Shown: in pieces, positions 23,982 through 33,965 of the stretch
Numbering within the stretch: the first letter of the stretch is position 1
Layout: each line of letters opens with the position of its first letter
NCBI GenBank assembly: GCA_003550325.1
Contig: QKWP01000262.1
Coordinates: 246,569-310,568 of the forward strand
From: Gigaspora rosea
Lineage: Eukaryota; Glomeromycota; Glomeromycetes; Diversisporales; Gigasporaceae
DNA: 64,000 nt
Direction: 5' to 3'
Position numbers and translations under genes: made by a program
Notes under the pieces: generated by a model
What the model was told of the DNA's origin: nothing
The model's input: only the letters and a program-made list of their open reading frames with translations
Databases searched by the model: none

Positions 23982-24376
23982 TCCTTGCATTATTAGAATA
24001 TTCAGTTTAACGCTGAATGTTGAAGGGCAATATCTATTAATTCCTTTTTAATTACCTTTCAAAGTCACCCAAATTCATCATTTGGGTATATAATTTATAA
24101 CATGTTAACGATTAATTGGGTATGATAGAGTTAGAAATTGAGAAAACTTAGAAAAAGGATATAAGCTTTAAAAATGCCATTAAATGATCTTTAATTTCAA
24201 TGTTTCTAGGATAGTAATTAGGTAATTTTAACCGATTAAAATTCTATATTAGCATAACGAGATTGCGTTTTTTTCGTTTTCTGAGCAAAAAAAAAAAAAG
24301 TTGCACGTAAAATAAAGATAATAAAGCCGCGTTATAGTTATAAATGGGTTGGAACAGTAGATCTGTTAACTTCTAT

Positions 24377-24496
24377 TAGTAAAATTGTTTTTTAATTAGA
24401 TCACAAAAGAAATTATTGGTTTAAATTACAGTGTTTTAGTAAAATTGTTTTTTAATTAGATCACAAAAGAAATTATTGGTTTAAATTACAGTGTTT
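24377..24496. repeat. Exact 60-bp tandem duplication
   Basis: 24377-24436 and 24437-24496 are identical by eye, beginning AGTAAAATTGTTTTTTAATT. The lack of divergence means either a very recent event or an assembly repeat. Confidence 0.95.
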
Positions 24497-24699
24497 TAAT
24501 TAAATTATGTGAACACGGGCACAATGTACCTTGCACCATATACTAAGAAATTAATGCTAATTCAAAACATATTATGATATTAATTAATAATTAAGACACT
24601 GGATCTGCAATTAATAATTCTTGGTTTAAGATCGGCTGTCTATTCAAACTTTACTCAGCTGGGAAGAGCATTCTGACAGCTGAAAAATGCGGATACAGA

Positions 24700-24983
24700 T
24701 TTTTTGTTTTCTTGTTTTTTTTTTCGAGCGAATAGATTCAATTATCGATTTCGAATTCATCGAATCCGATCAATTCATATGTTCGTCAAGTAATTTATAA
24801 TCGCGTGGTGTTAATAGGTGTTATAATAATGTCCGTTATAGTTAGTCAATCATACGTATGCCGGATGTTCTGGATTATAGATCATCGATAATCTGTTAAC
24901 GCTACTATTAATTTGAAGATCAATTGAAAATTTTTATCTTTACTTTTTTCATTTGAAATTTTTACCTTTACTTATATTATAAA
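24700..24983 (+). promoter_or_regulatory. Likely promoter and 5' leader of the F-box gene
   Basis: The region immediately upstream contains pyrimidine-rich tracts (TTTTCTTGTTTTTTTTTTCG near 24710 and TTTTTATCTTTACTTTTTTC near 24931) and TATATTATAAA just before the ATG. No binding site is recognised with certainty. Confidence 0.3.
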
Positions 24984-26249
24984 ATGGAATTCGCAACCGA
25001 AACTCTCAACGAAATTTTTCTTAACTTTGAGGATGATTCTAATATTTTATTTGCATGCCTTCTTGTAAATCGTTCTTGGTGCCGAGTTATTGTTCCTATA
25101 TTATGGAGCAAATTAATGCTATTTCGTAGGTGGGAGTTGGTTCGGACGATACTTTTATTTTTAAACTCCGAAGAGCTATCATTGTTACGAAAATATAAAG
25201 TAACGTTTTCAAATGCTCCAAAACCATTTTTCCAATATACCAAAAATGTCAAACAAATGAATATATTTTCCGAACAAGGTATCATTGATTGGATCAGACG
25301 AGGAGGAAGCGGAATAAACCCCTCAGACGATATAGTTAAAAAAATCAAAGGGGCTTTGATTAGGACATTGTTGCGAACAAGCTCAATCCTTCAAGAAATG
25401 GTATTATTTGAAATAGAGCGGGATCAATATATAAATATTCTGCCAAAAGCCATTAAAAACAATGAAGCCACATTAACTACGCTAGGTTTTGCCAACAACC
25501 ACCTTGGAAGAAAAGGAATGGTACAACTAGCTGACGCGCTTGGTAGTTGCAAAACATTGTCGACTTTATATATTAGCGATGATCGACTCGGTCTTTACGG
25601 GTCAAAAAATTTGGCGGACATTCTTCAAAAAACAAACTTAAAAACTCTGAAGCTCTACAGAGTTGAAATAGGTGAACATGAAGCAAATGTGTTAGTCGAT
25701 GCTGTCAGCAAAAACTCTACATTGACCTCGTTAGAGCTGCATGACAATCAGCTAAAAAAAAACGTCGCACTAAAACTAATTCAAATATTAAATTCGAATA
25801 CGGGGTTAAAGAAATTTGGTATTTCCTCGAACGAACTGGAAGAAGAAGCGGGGAAAGAACTAGCAAATACTCTTCTCACGAATACGGCTTTAATTTCTCT
25901 CGGGCTTTCATCCAATCAGCTTGGATCCGAAGGGGTGAAAGCAATAGCCCTTTCATTAAATATAAATAAAAATCTAACAGATTTGGATTTATATTCAAAT
26001 AAAATAGGATATGATGGGGTAAAAGCATTGGCAGATACTCTTTGCAACAACACATCTTTAGCTTCTTTAAATCTAGGCTGTAATGGTATTTGTAGTGAAG
26101 GGATAAAAGCACTAGCCGATGCTCTTTCTAAAAATTCCACTTTAACTTCATTTGATCTTCGTGACAATGAAATTAATACTGAAGGAGTTATTGAATTAGA
26201 AAACTCCCGTTATAAAAATAATACATTAATTTCTTTAAACATTAATTAA
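24984..26249 (+). CDS. F-box and RNI-type leucine-rich-repeat protein
   Basis: One uninterrupted frame of 421 residues. Residues about 5-42 read as an F-box (ETLNEIFLNF, then LFACLLVNRSWCRVIVPILW), which in this family binds Skp1 in an SCF ubiquitin ligase. A linker to about residue 130 has EQGIIDWIRRGGSG. From about residue 155 there are roughly ten repeats of about 28 residues of the ribonuclease-inhibitor/NLRC type (LxxLxLxxNxLGxEGxxxLAxALxxN), for example LISLGLSSNQLGSEGVKAIA and LASLNLGCNGICSEGIKALA, which would select the substrate. The C-terminus ends in a partial repeat (NTLISLNIN). The start was chosen because the F-box begins within five residues of this ATG. There is no intron. Family and role are well supported; the target is unknown. 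It is the only clearly intact gene in the window. Minus-strand frames at 25876-26167 are shadows of the repeats. Confidence 0.93.
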   Translation: MEFATETLNEIFLNFEDDSNILFACLLVNRSWCRVIVPILWSKLMLFRRWELVRTILLFLNSEELSLLRKYKVTFSNAPKPFFQYTKNVKQMNIFSEQGIIDWIRRGGSGINPSDDIVKKIKGALIRTLLRTSSILQEMVLFEIERDQYINILPKAIKNNEATLTTLGFANNHLGRKGMVQLADALGSCKTLSTLYISDDRLGLYGSKNLADILQKTNLKTLKLYRVEIGEHEANVLVDAVSKNSTLTSLELHDNQLKKNVALKLIQILNSNTGLKKFGISSNELEEEAGKELANTLLTNTALISLGLSSNQLGSEGVKAIALSLNINKNLTDLDLYSNKIGYDGVKALADTLCNNTSLASLNLGCNGICSEGIKALADALSKNSTLTSFDLRDNEINTEGVIELENSRYKNNTLISLNIN

Positions 26250-26863
26250 ATTCTTATAATAGAATTCACTCATTATAATCATTTTTTAATAATTCAATTT
26301 TAAATATATGTACATAATAGAATAAAAATGATTAATAAATACGTAATTTGCAAGTTTTAAATTTATATTTAAAATTATTTTAATTATTAGTGCGATGATT
26401 GGCGCAAAACGCCACTCAACTTATTTAGTCTTGTTTTTATATACGTTTATCATAAATGCGTTATAAGCTGTATTTAATATAAAGTTTTTTATACATTATA
26501 TAATATTGTGATTTATAAGTTTGAATGATTTAGCAATTGAGTTATCTTGTATTTTAGTTATGCGTCATTTCTCAATTTACGTCGATTATTAATTGATATA
26601 CCGATTGATAATGAACCCAAGTCAATTTTTAAATGCAGATCATATTACAATCAACGATAGCTAAATATTATAATCAAACGATAGCTTATTATTAATAAAT
26701 TAAATTGATGCCGATAATGATAAATAATAAATTTTGAAAAAAATGATTCTTTGACTAATTCTTTTATCATTGTGTATTTCTTCCACCTTTTATTAATGAA
26801 TCCGCAAAGTTACTCTTTTCTGACATTTAACCAATATTAGAAACATAAAACAAACAAAGTTTG
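26250..26863. other. 3' flank of the F-box gene, non-coding
   Basis: AATAAAAATG-type signals (AATAGAATAAAAATG near 26318) could serve polyadenylation. No other gene seen before the integrase relic at 26864. Confidence 0.35.
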
Positions 26864-28790
26864 ATGGATAGAGAACGCTACAATAAATGCCTTAATATAT
26901 TAAAAAATCCAAATATTCAGTGTAACGCTACATTTAAATATTGGACCGTAAATACCTTTAAAGTTCTGCTATTGGTACTACGGAAAACTTCACATACTTA
27001 AAACAAGACAAACATAATTTGGGAACTCAAGTATGCATGGTTGAAAAGTATATTAAGTAATTTGTGGTGCTCATCAACCGAACATGGCGGTCAAGAAAAG
27101 ACCTGGCGAAAGGTATAAAAAAAAAAAAAACAAAATGAAAAAAAAATCATAAATAAAAATAAACTTTTTTATTTAATAATGGATATATTTGGGTTCGATA
27201 TTGCTATATTCCTCAACAGTTGGTGGAAGATTTGGTTGAAGGCTTCCTGAATCATATTCAGGCAATTAAATAATTTATTAGTAAAAAAAAATAAAAAATT
27301 ATTATTAATTTATAAGTTATAGTTCGATATTATTAATGACGGCAATTCCTGATAAAGGATACAAGTAATATTTCACATTATAGACTATTTCACTCACTTT
27401 ACATATGCCGAACCAGCATAGTCCAAATCAGCTGAAGAAGCTGTTTCAACCTTTCTTAACTTTTGCTTTATTTATGGTCCCCGGCAATTCTTCATACAGA
27501 TAATGGAGAAGTGTTTGTTGGGAATACTTTTAATGATATACTAGTTTCTGACAGCCAATTAAAATGGTTCATGGACAGCCAAAAAAATTTGTGATGTCAA
27601 GGACTTGTGGAAAAAGGGAAAGATATATTACAATTAAAGTTAGGTAAGTATCGGTCTTAAATCTGTGATATGTAATTTTTTTTTGCTTTTTTTTTATGTA
27701 TCGATTTATATGCTCTAAGAAACCTCTTTTGACACATCATAACAGAGTCTGAGTTGACTATTAAATCAAACGTTTATTATTATAATTTTTTGGTAATAGC
27801 AATTTAATTATGCAGGGGATATGAATAACCAGTATTGCTCAGCTCACAAAACAACACTCTACAACTTGGTGTTTGGTCAATTGCCTTATAATGATCGTAA
27901 TACAGCAGTAATTTACAAAAACATGCAATAATGATTATGATAATGAAGAGTCGGGTCCAAAAATTAGTAATAATTCTGATTTGGAAGAATCCAATTCAGA
28001 TGGCTCTAATTCAAATAGTTTGGAATATTTTACATGTAATTCAAATACTAGTGCTAGTGGTTTTGATCGGAATAACCTTAATTCAGAAAATTCTGGATTT
28101 ACTACAGAAAACAATTCAAAAATGATAATTGTGCCAGATGATTACAATAATTATAACAACCACGATAATTACAAAGACAAATTGAATTATTACCATGTAA
28201 AGTTCTACAAAAAAAAAGCCAAATCGAGATTCTTACCGAATTGTTTGCAAATTTGGGATAATTGACCGGTGGTACCCTGCAAATTAACTTGAACCGCTGG
28301 GTACTTCTGATTATCCATATCTTGATATTGTCCCTTTAAACAATATACTTACATTGAGACAGGCAGGTGTCAAGCCATAATATTCAGGAATGTCAAACTT
28401 ATAATCTTCAACACCCAAGTCATACATTCATACTATGCAAGTACACCCAACTCAAGAACACCCAACACAAGAATGCTCAACTCAAAAATAACCAACACAA
28501 GAACACTCAACTGAAGCATGCTTAACTCATATATTTCCGAAGTAAGTAAATAAAAAAATTTTAAATTTCAATTAAAATTTTACTAATATAATTTGAATTG
28601 AAGTAACGATGCAAATAATAATAGTTCAAGTTAAAAACCTTGTCCAGATTCTTGCAATTGCTGAAAAACGTATTGTGGTAATAAATCTGCTTTTGTAAAA
28701 AGAAAAATTCGGTATGCTCAAAGCACTACTGTAGAAGCATTTTATGTGGACAATAAAAAATTTTTTGTTCTATTAGTAAATTTTAATATT
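26864..28790 (+). pseudogene. Decayed retroelement-type integrase gene (zinc-binding and DDE core)
   Basis: A possible ATG at 26864 opens MDRERYNKCLNILKNPN. A zinc-binding-like piece follows near 27072-27113 (EHGGQEKTWRK, ending at a GTATAA donor) and continues near 27196 (YCYIPQQLVEDLVEG). The catalytic core lies at about 27386-27655: IDYFTHFTYAEPA, then HTDNGEVFVG with the second Asp, and QGLVEKGKDILQLKLGKY with the Glu. A conserved C-terminal piece TLYNLVFGQLPYNDR is near 27855. An acidic Ser/Asn-rich segment spans 27981-28262, followed by LNNILTLRQAGVKP and a Cys cluster CPDSCNC/TYCGNK near 28640. There are stops (for example near 27423 and 28377) and several frameshifts, so it is dead. 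LTRs were not found. Such integrase-like genes are repeated in Glomeromycotina; whether this one was a Ty3-type pol gene or a domesticated copy cannot be told. Confidence 0.8.
28430..28545 (+). repeat. ACACCCAACTCAAGA coding minisatellite
   Basis: Fifteen-base units (CAAGAACACCCAACACAAGA, ATGCTCAACTCAAAA and variants) repeat about seven times. In frame they give Gln/Pro/Thr repeats between the acidic segment and the Cys cluster of the integrase relic. Confidence 0.8.
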
Positions 28791-29579
28791 TCTTGCATAA
28801 ATTTGAATATTTTCAGTTAAATGTATATCAAATTAGGTTTTAAATATTTAATGTAAATAAATATTTCTGCGGTTTTTTTTTTAATTTGTAAATTTTTATA
28901 CTGATTGAAAAATGGCGTATGTCATTTTTAATTGAAAAACGACATATGTCAATTGATAATTAACAGAATCTAAAAATGACGCATAACATTTATAATAATT
29001 TATTTTACATATTGGTTAACTGTATATCATGTTTTTACTTTTAATTCCTTCTCAAATCAAAACTCTTAAACAAAATGTTAAATTTCTAACAGAACAAGAT
29101 ATTTCTGATATAATAACCAAATTAAATATATATAATAAATTTGAAATACAATATTGATAACAAGGATATTGAAAGTTTTTCAATTGAATATTGAACTTGG
29201 GAAATGAATCTTGATAATTTATATAAAATATGTTAAAAGAATAAATTAATCACTACTTACTTTGGAAGCTACTGTATTATTTCCTATAAAATATCAAAAT
29301 TATTAATGCCAATATAATATTAAAATATAACGCTGAAATACTGAAAATACTGAAAATATTCTAGAAGTTCCAATTTCATCGATTTATTAAAACATCTTTC
29401 AGAAAATCAATGCGATTTAACAAAAATATTGCCAAAGTTACCAAATTAACAAATTTTGATGATTTGCTAATAACTCAGGAAAATTCTGTAACAATATCAA
29501 TAAAGTCATTTTAAATAATAAATTTACCCGATAAAAAAGTGTGGTACGGGTATGTGTCGGGAATACACGAAATGGCAAG
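28791..29579. other. AT-rich DNA with a small hairpin
   Basis: AAAATGGCGTATGTCATTTTTA followed by AACGACATATGTCAATT at about 28908-28950 makes an inverted repeat on GACATATGTC. No gene supported. Confidence 0.4.
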
Positions 29580-29935
29580 GTCAGAGTGATACGTACAGAT
29601 AGTGGTAATACAAACCCAAAAAGGGAAATTAGCCAATCGGAGAACGTAAAATGTGATGATCCCGGATCAGCCCGACACGTGAGCAAAGCGAAGAAAACAC
29701 AAAAAAAAAACCGTAAAAAGAGAAAATACAAGAAAACGAGTGTATAAACCTGTCTTGGTGCACTAATTAAAAATGACGGGAATGAAATTTTACATATAAT
29801 AGGCATCACATCACTCTAACCCTATGGCTTCTAACGTTAAGACCCCAACCCTACCCTAACCCTAAATTTTTAATTTCACGAACTTAGTTTATTTTTACGT
29901 TGAATTTCCTTTTTAGGTTTGTATCACTCGCACAA
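29580..29935 (-). mobile_element. Core-module MITE, reverse orientation
   Basis: On the minus strand the order is TTTAGGGTTAGGGTAGGG, TGTAAAATTTCATTCCCG, ACCAAGACAGGTTTATACAC, GTCGGGCTGATCC and CCGATTGGCTAATTT, closely matching the interior of 20343-20628. The ends share GAGTGATAC (about 29585 and 29926 inverted). The 123-residue minus frame at 29438-29809 and the plus frame at 29541-29747 run through this element and are not genes. Confidence 0.65.
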
Positions 29936-29949
29936 ATAAGTAGTGTTCC

Positions 29950-30060
29950 GCAGACCCGATCCGAGATCCGGCGGTTCGGGCATCCGCGCGGTTTTGAATC
30001 TCTACAGAGATTCTATCGGATATATCCGATAGGATCCGTTATAATGATGCTCTATATTCT
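29950..30060. repeat. GATCCG/CGGATC palindromic cluster
   Basis: GACCCGATCCGAGATCCGGC, TCTCTACAGAGA and ATCGGATATATCCGAT make nested small palindromes that stand out by GC content. CTGATTGGTTGCC follows near 30062. Probably the end of a decayed inverted-repeat element. Confidence 0.55.
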
Positions 30061-30089
30061 GATTGGTTGCCTATTTTAAGTATATAAAT

Positions 30090-30352
30090 TCACCACGTTC
30101 ACTACTTATAAAACTTTTTCGAATCCTCATGGGCTGGGTCTAGAGCTTGGATCCGTTGTCCATTTTTATAAATTTTAAGGATATTTATTATAAGTTTAAA
30201 GTATACGTATAAATTCACTATCACTATTTATAAAACTACTAAACCTATTGAGCGATAGCAATACTATACTGGTAACATCATGGGCTGAGTCTAGAGCTTG
30301 GATCCGTTATCCATTTCATAAATTTAAAATATCCACGGATATTTATAGTAAG
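30090..30352. repeat. Direct repeat of about 75-100 bp, spacing about 153 bp
   Basis: CATGGGCTGGGTCTAGAGCT followed by TGGATCCGTTGTCCATTT at about 30128 recurs as CATGGGCTGAGTCTAGAGCT at about 30280. The upstream word AAATTCACCACGTTCACTAC also recurs (AAATTCACTATCACTATTTA). Confidence 0.85.
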
Positions 30353-30690
30353 TTTATTATTCAACAGACCAGTTAAAATTATGACTAATGCCAAATTCTT
30401 AATATTCTGGCTTATAAATGAATAATTATTGCTTAAAATTCATATTAGTATATTTGTATCATTTTTGATAAATAGAAAATCAACTCACCTTTCAAATATT
30501 TTTCAGATCATGTAACTTTGCATAATTAATGGTATCTTTCATTTTTAGATAAAACTTTTTTATAATATAAGTAAACAATAATAATAAATATAACAATAAT
30601 GAGTATATAAATTAATATATATTATATGATCTAAAAATTTTTTAGATGATGTTTAAACCCAGTTAAAAAATACCTTGTTCATAATTGCAG

Positions 30691-30763
30691 CCAAATTTGC
30701 AAATCATTTGGCCAGAATTATAACAAATCTATTTTAATTCTGGTCAAATGATCTGCAATTTTA
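30691..30763. repeat. Hairpin on TCATTTGGCCAGAATTA, copy 1
   Basis: TTGCAAATCATTTGGCCAGA pairs with TTCTGGTCAAATGATCTGCA. A related copy lies at 31490-31560. Confidence 0.8.
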
Positions 30764-31234
30764 ACAGAATTGTATATGATAGGTTTTTTTGAGTAACAGA
30801 AAATTACAAATAAGAGGAATGTCTAAAGTGGAGGCAAATTATATTTAAGTAATAATTCGCAGTTAAAGGTTCAAAATTTCATAGTAAAAATTGGTGCAGT
30901 TTTACTAATTGCCTTATATAGAAGTAGAATACTATACATTTCTTATCATAATAAAAAACCTATAGTAAACAATCAATAAATACTCATATTATATCATATA
31001 CTAATATGATTTTAATGATTTAATTATCATTAGAATCAGAAAAGTTGGTTCTGCAAAGTTTAATTAGAAATTATAAATGCTTTGCTTAGTAAACAAAATA
31101 CTTTTATATGTAAAAAAGCCCTATTTCCACAATAAAAATTTACATTAAATGCTTGCTGTGATTTATTATAAAATATCGATCATTTTATACCCTTTATCTG
31201 CAATTTTCTATTTAATAATTGTTAAATTAACTTT

Positions 31235-31445
31235 AGGATTAGGATCATTCTATATTAGGGTTAATTAAATCTTAGATAAATATATATAAGCAAAATTGCC
31301 TTCCTGACATATTTGCTTAACACATCGAGGTAGGTTTAAACTGCTATTTTTTGTATTTTTCAGATTTTTTGTATTTATTTCTTGTTTTGCTTCTTTAGTA
31401 ATCCTCAATATTCTTATTCTGATTAGTAGTTGATCACATAATTTG
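31235..31445 (+). mobile_element. Core-module relic
   Basis: TTAGGATTAGGATC and TATTAGGGTTAATT are followed by AAGCAAAATTGCCTTCCTGA, ATCGAGGTAGGTTTAAACTG, ATTTTTTGTATTTTTCAG and TTCTGATTAGTAGTTGATC, matching the order of 20343-20628. Terminal repeats are not clear. Confidence 0.55.
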
Positions 31446-31489
31446 CTTCTGCTTTAAATATCCCCAAATAAACAAATTATTAATAATTA

Positions 31490-31560
31490 TGCAAATTATT
31501 TGGCCAGATCTAGAACAAAACAACTTTAAATATAGTCAAATGATCTGCAAATTTGACCAG
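31490..31560. repeat. Hairpin on TTATTTGGCCAGATCTA, copy 2
   Basis: GCAAATTATTTGGCCAG pairs with ATAGTCAAATGATCTGCAAA. It is a diverged copy of the hairpin at 30691-30763. Confidence 0.7.
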
Positions 31561-32980
31561 AAATATGAATAACAGTTTTATTAATCATGTGATACAAATT
31601 GTCAATTTTGTTTTTTTTTAGCAGTCTGTGCAAGTGTACTATTCCTACTTGTTACTTATTCAAATATTTGATTAGATAATTGAGTAAATAATTTATCAGC
31701 TATAACCAGTCATTAACGTATAAATGATGATCAACCAGTTATAAGCAGTTAACTAATCATAACTAACTAATGACTGCTTTGAGCCTATCTTTAGTTGCAA
31801 GTGTATAGCATATTATACATAGTTGCAACATCTTTGTGAATAAATTTTGTTGCCTTTGTAGGTTAGCTTTAGGGTTTGGATTTAAAGTAATTATGTTATG
31901 CTTCTTTATTTTAGTGCTTTAATAATTTTTTTTGGGTTACTAGTAAAGTTATTATGTTTTCTTTTCTAGTATATTTCTTTGTATTCTTTTGTCATAATCT
32001 TATTTATTGTACTTCTTGTTTTAGCCATTTTTTATTTTTAGGTTAAGCTATTATATCTTTGCTAGTAATATAGTATTTGGTTGTTGAGAGTATTTTGTAT
32101 TATTTTTTTTTTGTTGTACATTTTTTGTTTTAGCCTTTTTTTAGCTTTTTTTTATTTTCAGATTAAGCTATTGTATCTTCACTATTAATATAGTGTTTGT
32201 TGTTAAGAGTATTTTGTTCCCTTTTTTTTGTTGTATATTTTTTGGTTTTGTATTTTATTAAATTTTCTTGTATTCTTAGCTTAGTATTAAGTTTTTATGC
32301 TTTGTTGTGGATTGCACTATTTGGTATTATTAGTAGAGTAGAATGAGTTCAAGTATCTAGACTTATGCAATTATATTTTAGATATATAAAATGTAATAAA
32401 TTTATTTTGATTTATCTAGTGTAATATTTGTGCAAATAGCAATACTGATTAATATCAATATAACAAAGACTAATGCACATAATATGTAAATGTTTGATTA
32501 ACAATTATAGTATAATATAGTAATTTTTTTGCCAATTATTTAAATTTTAGGTTTGCAAATTAGATATGTATTTATAAATGCATATGATATTTTATAAAGT
32601 AAATTTAATAATAATTTATTTATTTATTTGTTTATATATATATTATTAAATACATATATGTATTATTTATTATTCATGATAGTAAATATATAAAATTTTT
32701 ATTGTTTTAAAAATTTAACTTGACCAATCATGTGGTGATCCTGTAAGTCAATTTTATTAAAAAAATAATAGAAGTGCAATAAATAATAAAATCATATTAA
32801 AAAAAAATGCAAACCACAAAATTGTACTAAGAAATTTTGACTATGCAATATAAGTGCAAATAAAATTAGAAGATAAGGGCTTGCCATTTATCACGTAATA
32901 TTTTTTATTTAATAGCTATCCCCATGTGATCACCTTTATCTCAATTCTGATTGGTTAATATAATGACTAATATTTATAAT
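31561..32980. other. T-rich non-coding DNA
   Basis: A T/G-rich section (31850-32350) repeats TTAAGCTATTRTATCTTYRCT and ATTTTTTGTTTTAGCC at about 32043 and 32163, a direct duplication of about 120 bp. CCCCATGTGATCACC with TCTGATTGGTTAATA near 32920-32960 looks like the right end of a core-module element. No gene. Confidence 0.45.
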
Positions 32981-32989
32981 ACTTCAGCA

Positions 32990-33290
32990 AAATAAATATA
33001 CTACTTTCGAAAGATATTGTATGCCAAAATCTTTCAAAAGAATTGCAATCAACGCGAAATCTTTCGAAATATGTGCAATTTTTCGAAAGATTTCGTCATG
33101 CATTTCTTTCGAAATATTTCGAAATAAATTTTGAAATATTTCGAAATATATTGCGAAATATTGCGAAATAGACCAAATAAAAAAATGCAAACCTCTATCT
33201 AATTATCCCTTCAGGGGTCGCAGGAGGTAATATTATCGTTTAAATCTGCAATATTTTGCAATATTTCGCAAAATTTCGAATTTTTTTTAA
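32990..33290. repeat. TTTCGAAA-rich tract
   Basis: The word TTTCGAAATATTTCGAAA and variants (TTGCGAAATATTGCGAAATA) is repeated many times. The 68-residue minus frame at 32984-33190 is this repeat read through. Confidence 0.7.
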
Positions 33291-33464
33291 AATTTTTGCT
33301 AAAATTATATTTTTTTTTATTATATATATTACATTTTTAAATTAATTCGTGATCTATGAGGGAACCAGTGAAATTTATTAGTAAATTTTGCAGATCATTT
33401 ATAAATGGAGTAAAAAGTCGCAAAATTCACCCCAAAGTTAACTAGACAAAATTACATTTTAGTC

Positions 33465-33812
33465 ATATGGGGTGTCTTCAATTAAAAGGGCCCATTTTTA
33501 CATTTTTTTGAAAAATGAGTTTTCGTTAAATTCATATAAATTTTGACATGATTGACTTTTTTTAATTATAAATGAAAGTCGAATTACATAATAAAAAATC
33601 AAGATAATGTAAAAAGAAAAATTACATGAGGCTGCGTAGAGCCAACACGTCACGAGTTTACCCGATAGTCACCTGCCATCTTTAACCAATCAATATCGTG
33701 AAATTTGATTGATCCTGGATCAGTCCAAAAATCAAAACAAATAATTAAACTCAAATATCTCAAAATAAAATATATGTAAAAATGGGCCCTTTTAATTGAA
33801 GACACTCCATAT
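33465..33812. mobile_element. 348-bp MITE with GGGGTGTCTTCAATTAAAAG ends
   Basis: Left GGGGTGTCTTCAATTAAAAG and right (reverse complement) GGAGTGTCTTCAATTAAAAG are inverted over about 38 bases, running into GGCCCATTTTTACAT. TATG/CATA and TA lie at the outer ends. The middle carries, inverted, ACTGATCCAGGATCAATC and ATATTGATTGGTTAAAG, the right half of the common core. Confidence 0.9.
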
Positions 33813-33965
33813 TACAAAAATCATGCATTCGATTACGTAAGATTGCACGAATTAAGTTTCGATATTTTTTTTAATCAGCCAGTTTGTTAAGAACTTTTTA
33901 TTAGGGAAACGCCAGATTCTTCTTCGCAAAGTCCTACATTTCTGTATGTACATATATTAAACTAT

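Noticed and set aside
25876..26167. Minus-strand frames opposite the F-box gene
   Set aside because: Shadows of the leucine-rich repeats on the plus strand.
29438..29809. Overlapping frames on both strands, one with a basic KKTQKKNRKKRKYKK tail
   Set aside because: They lie entirely within a core-module element that occurs elsewhere in the window without an open frame.
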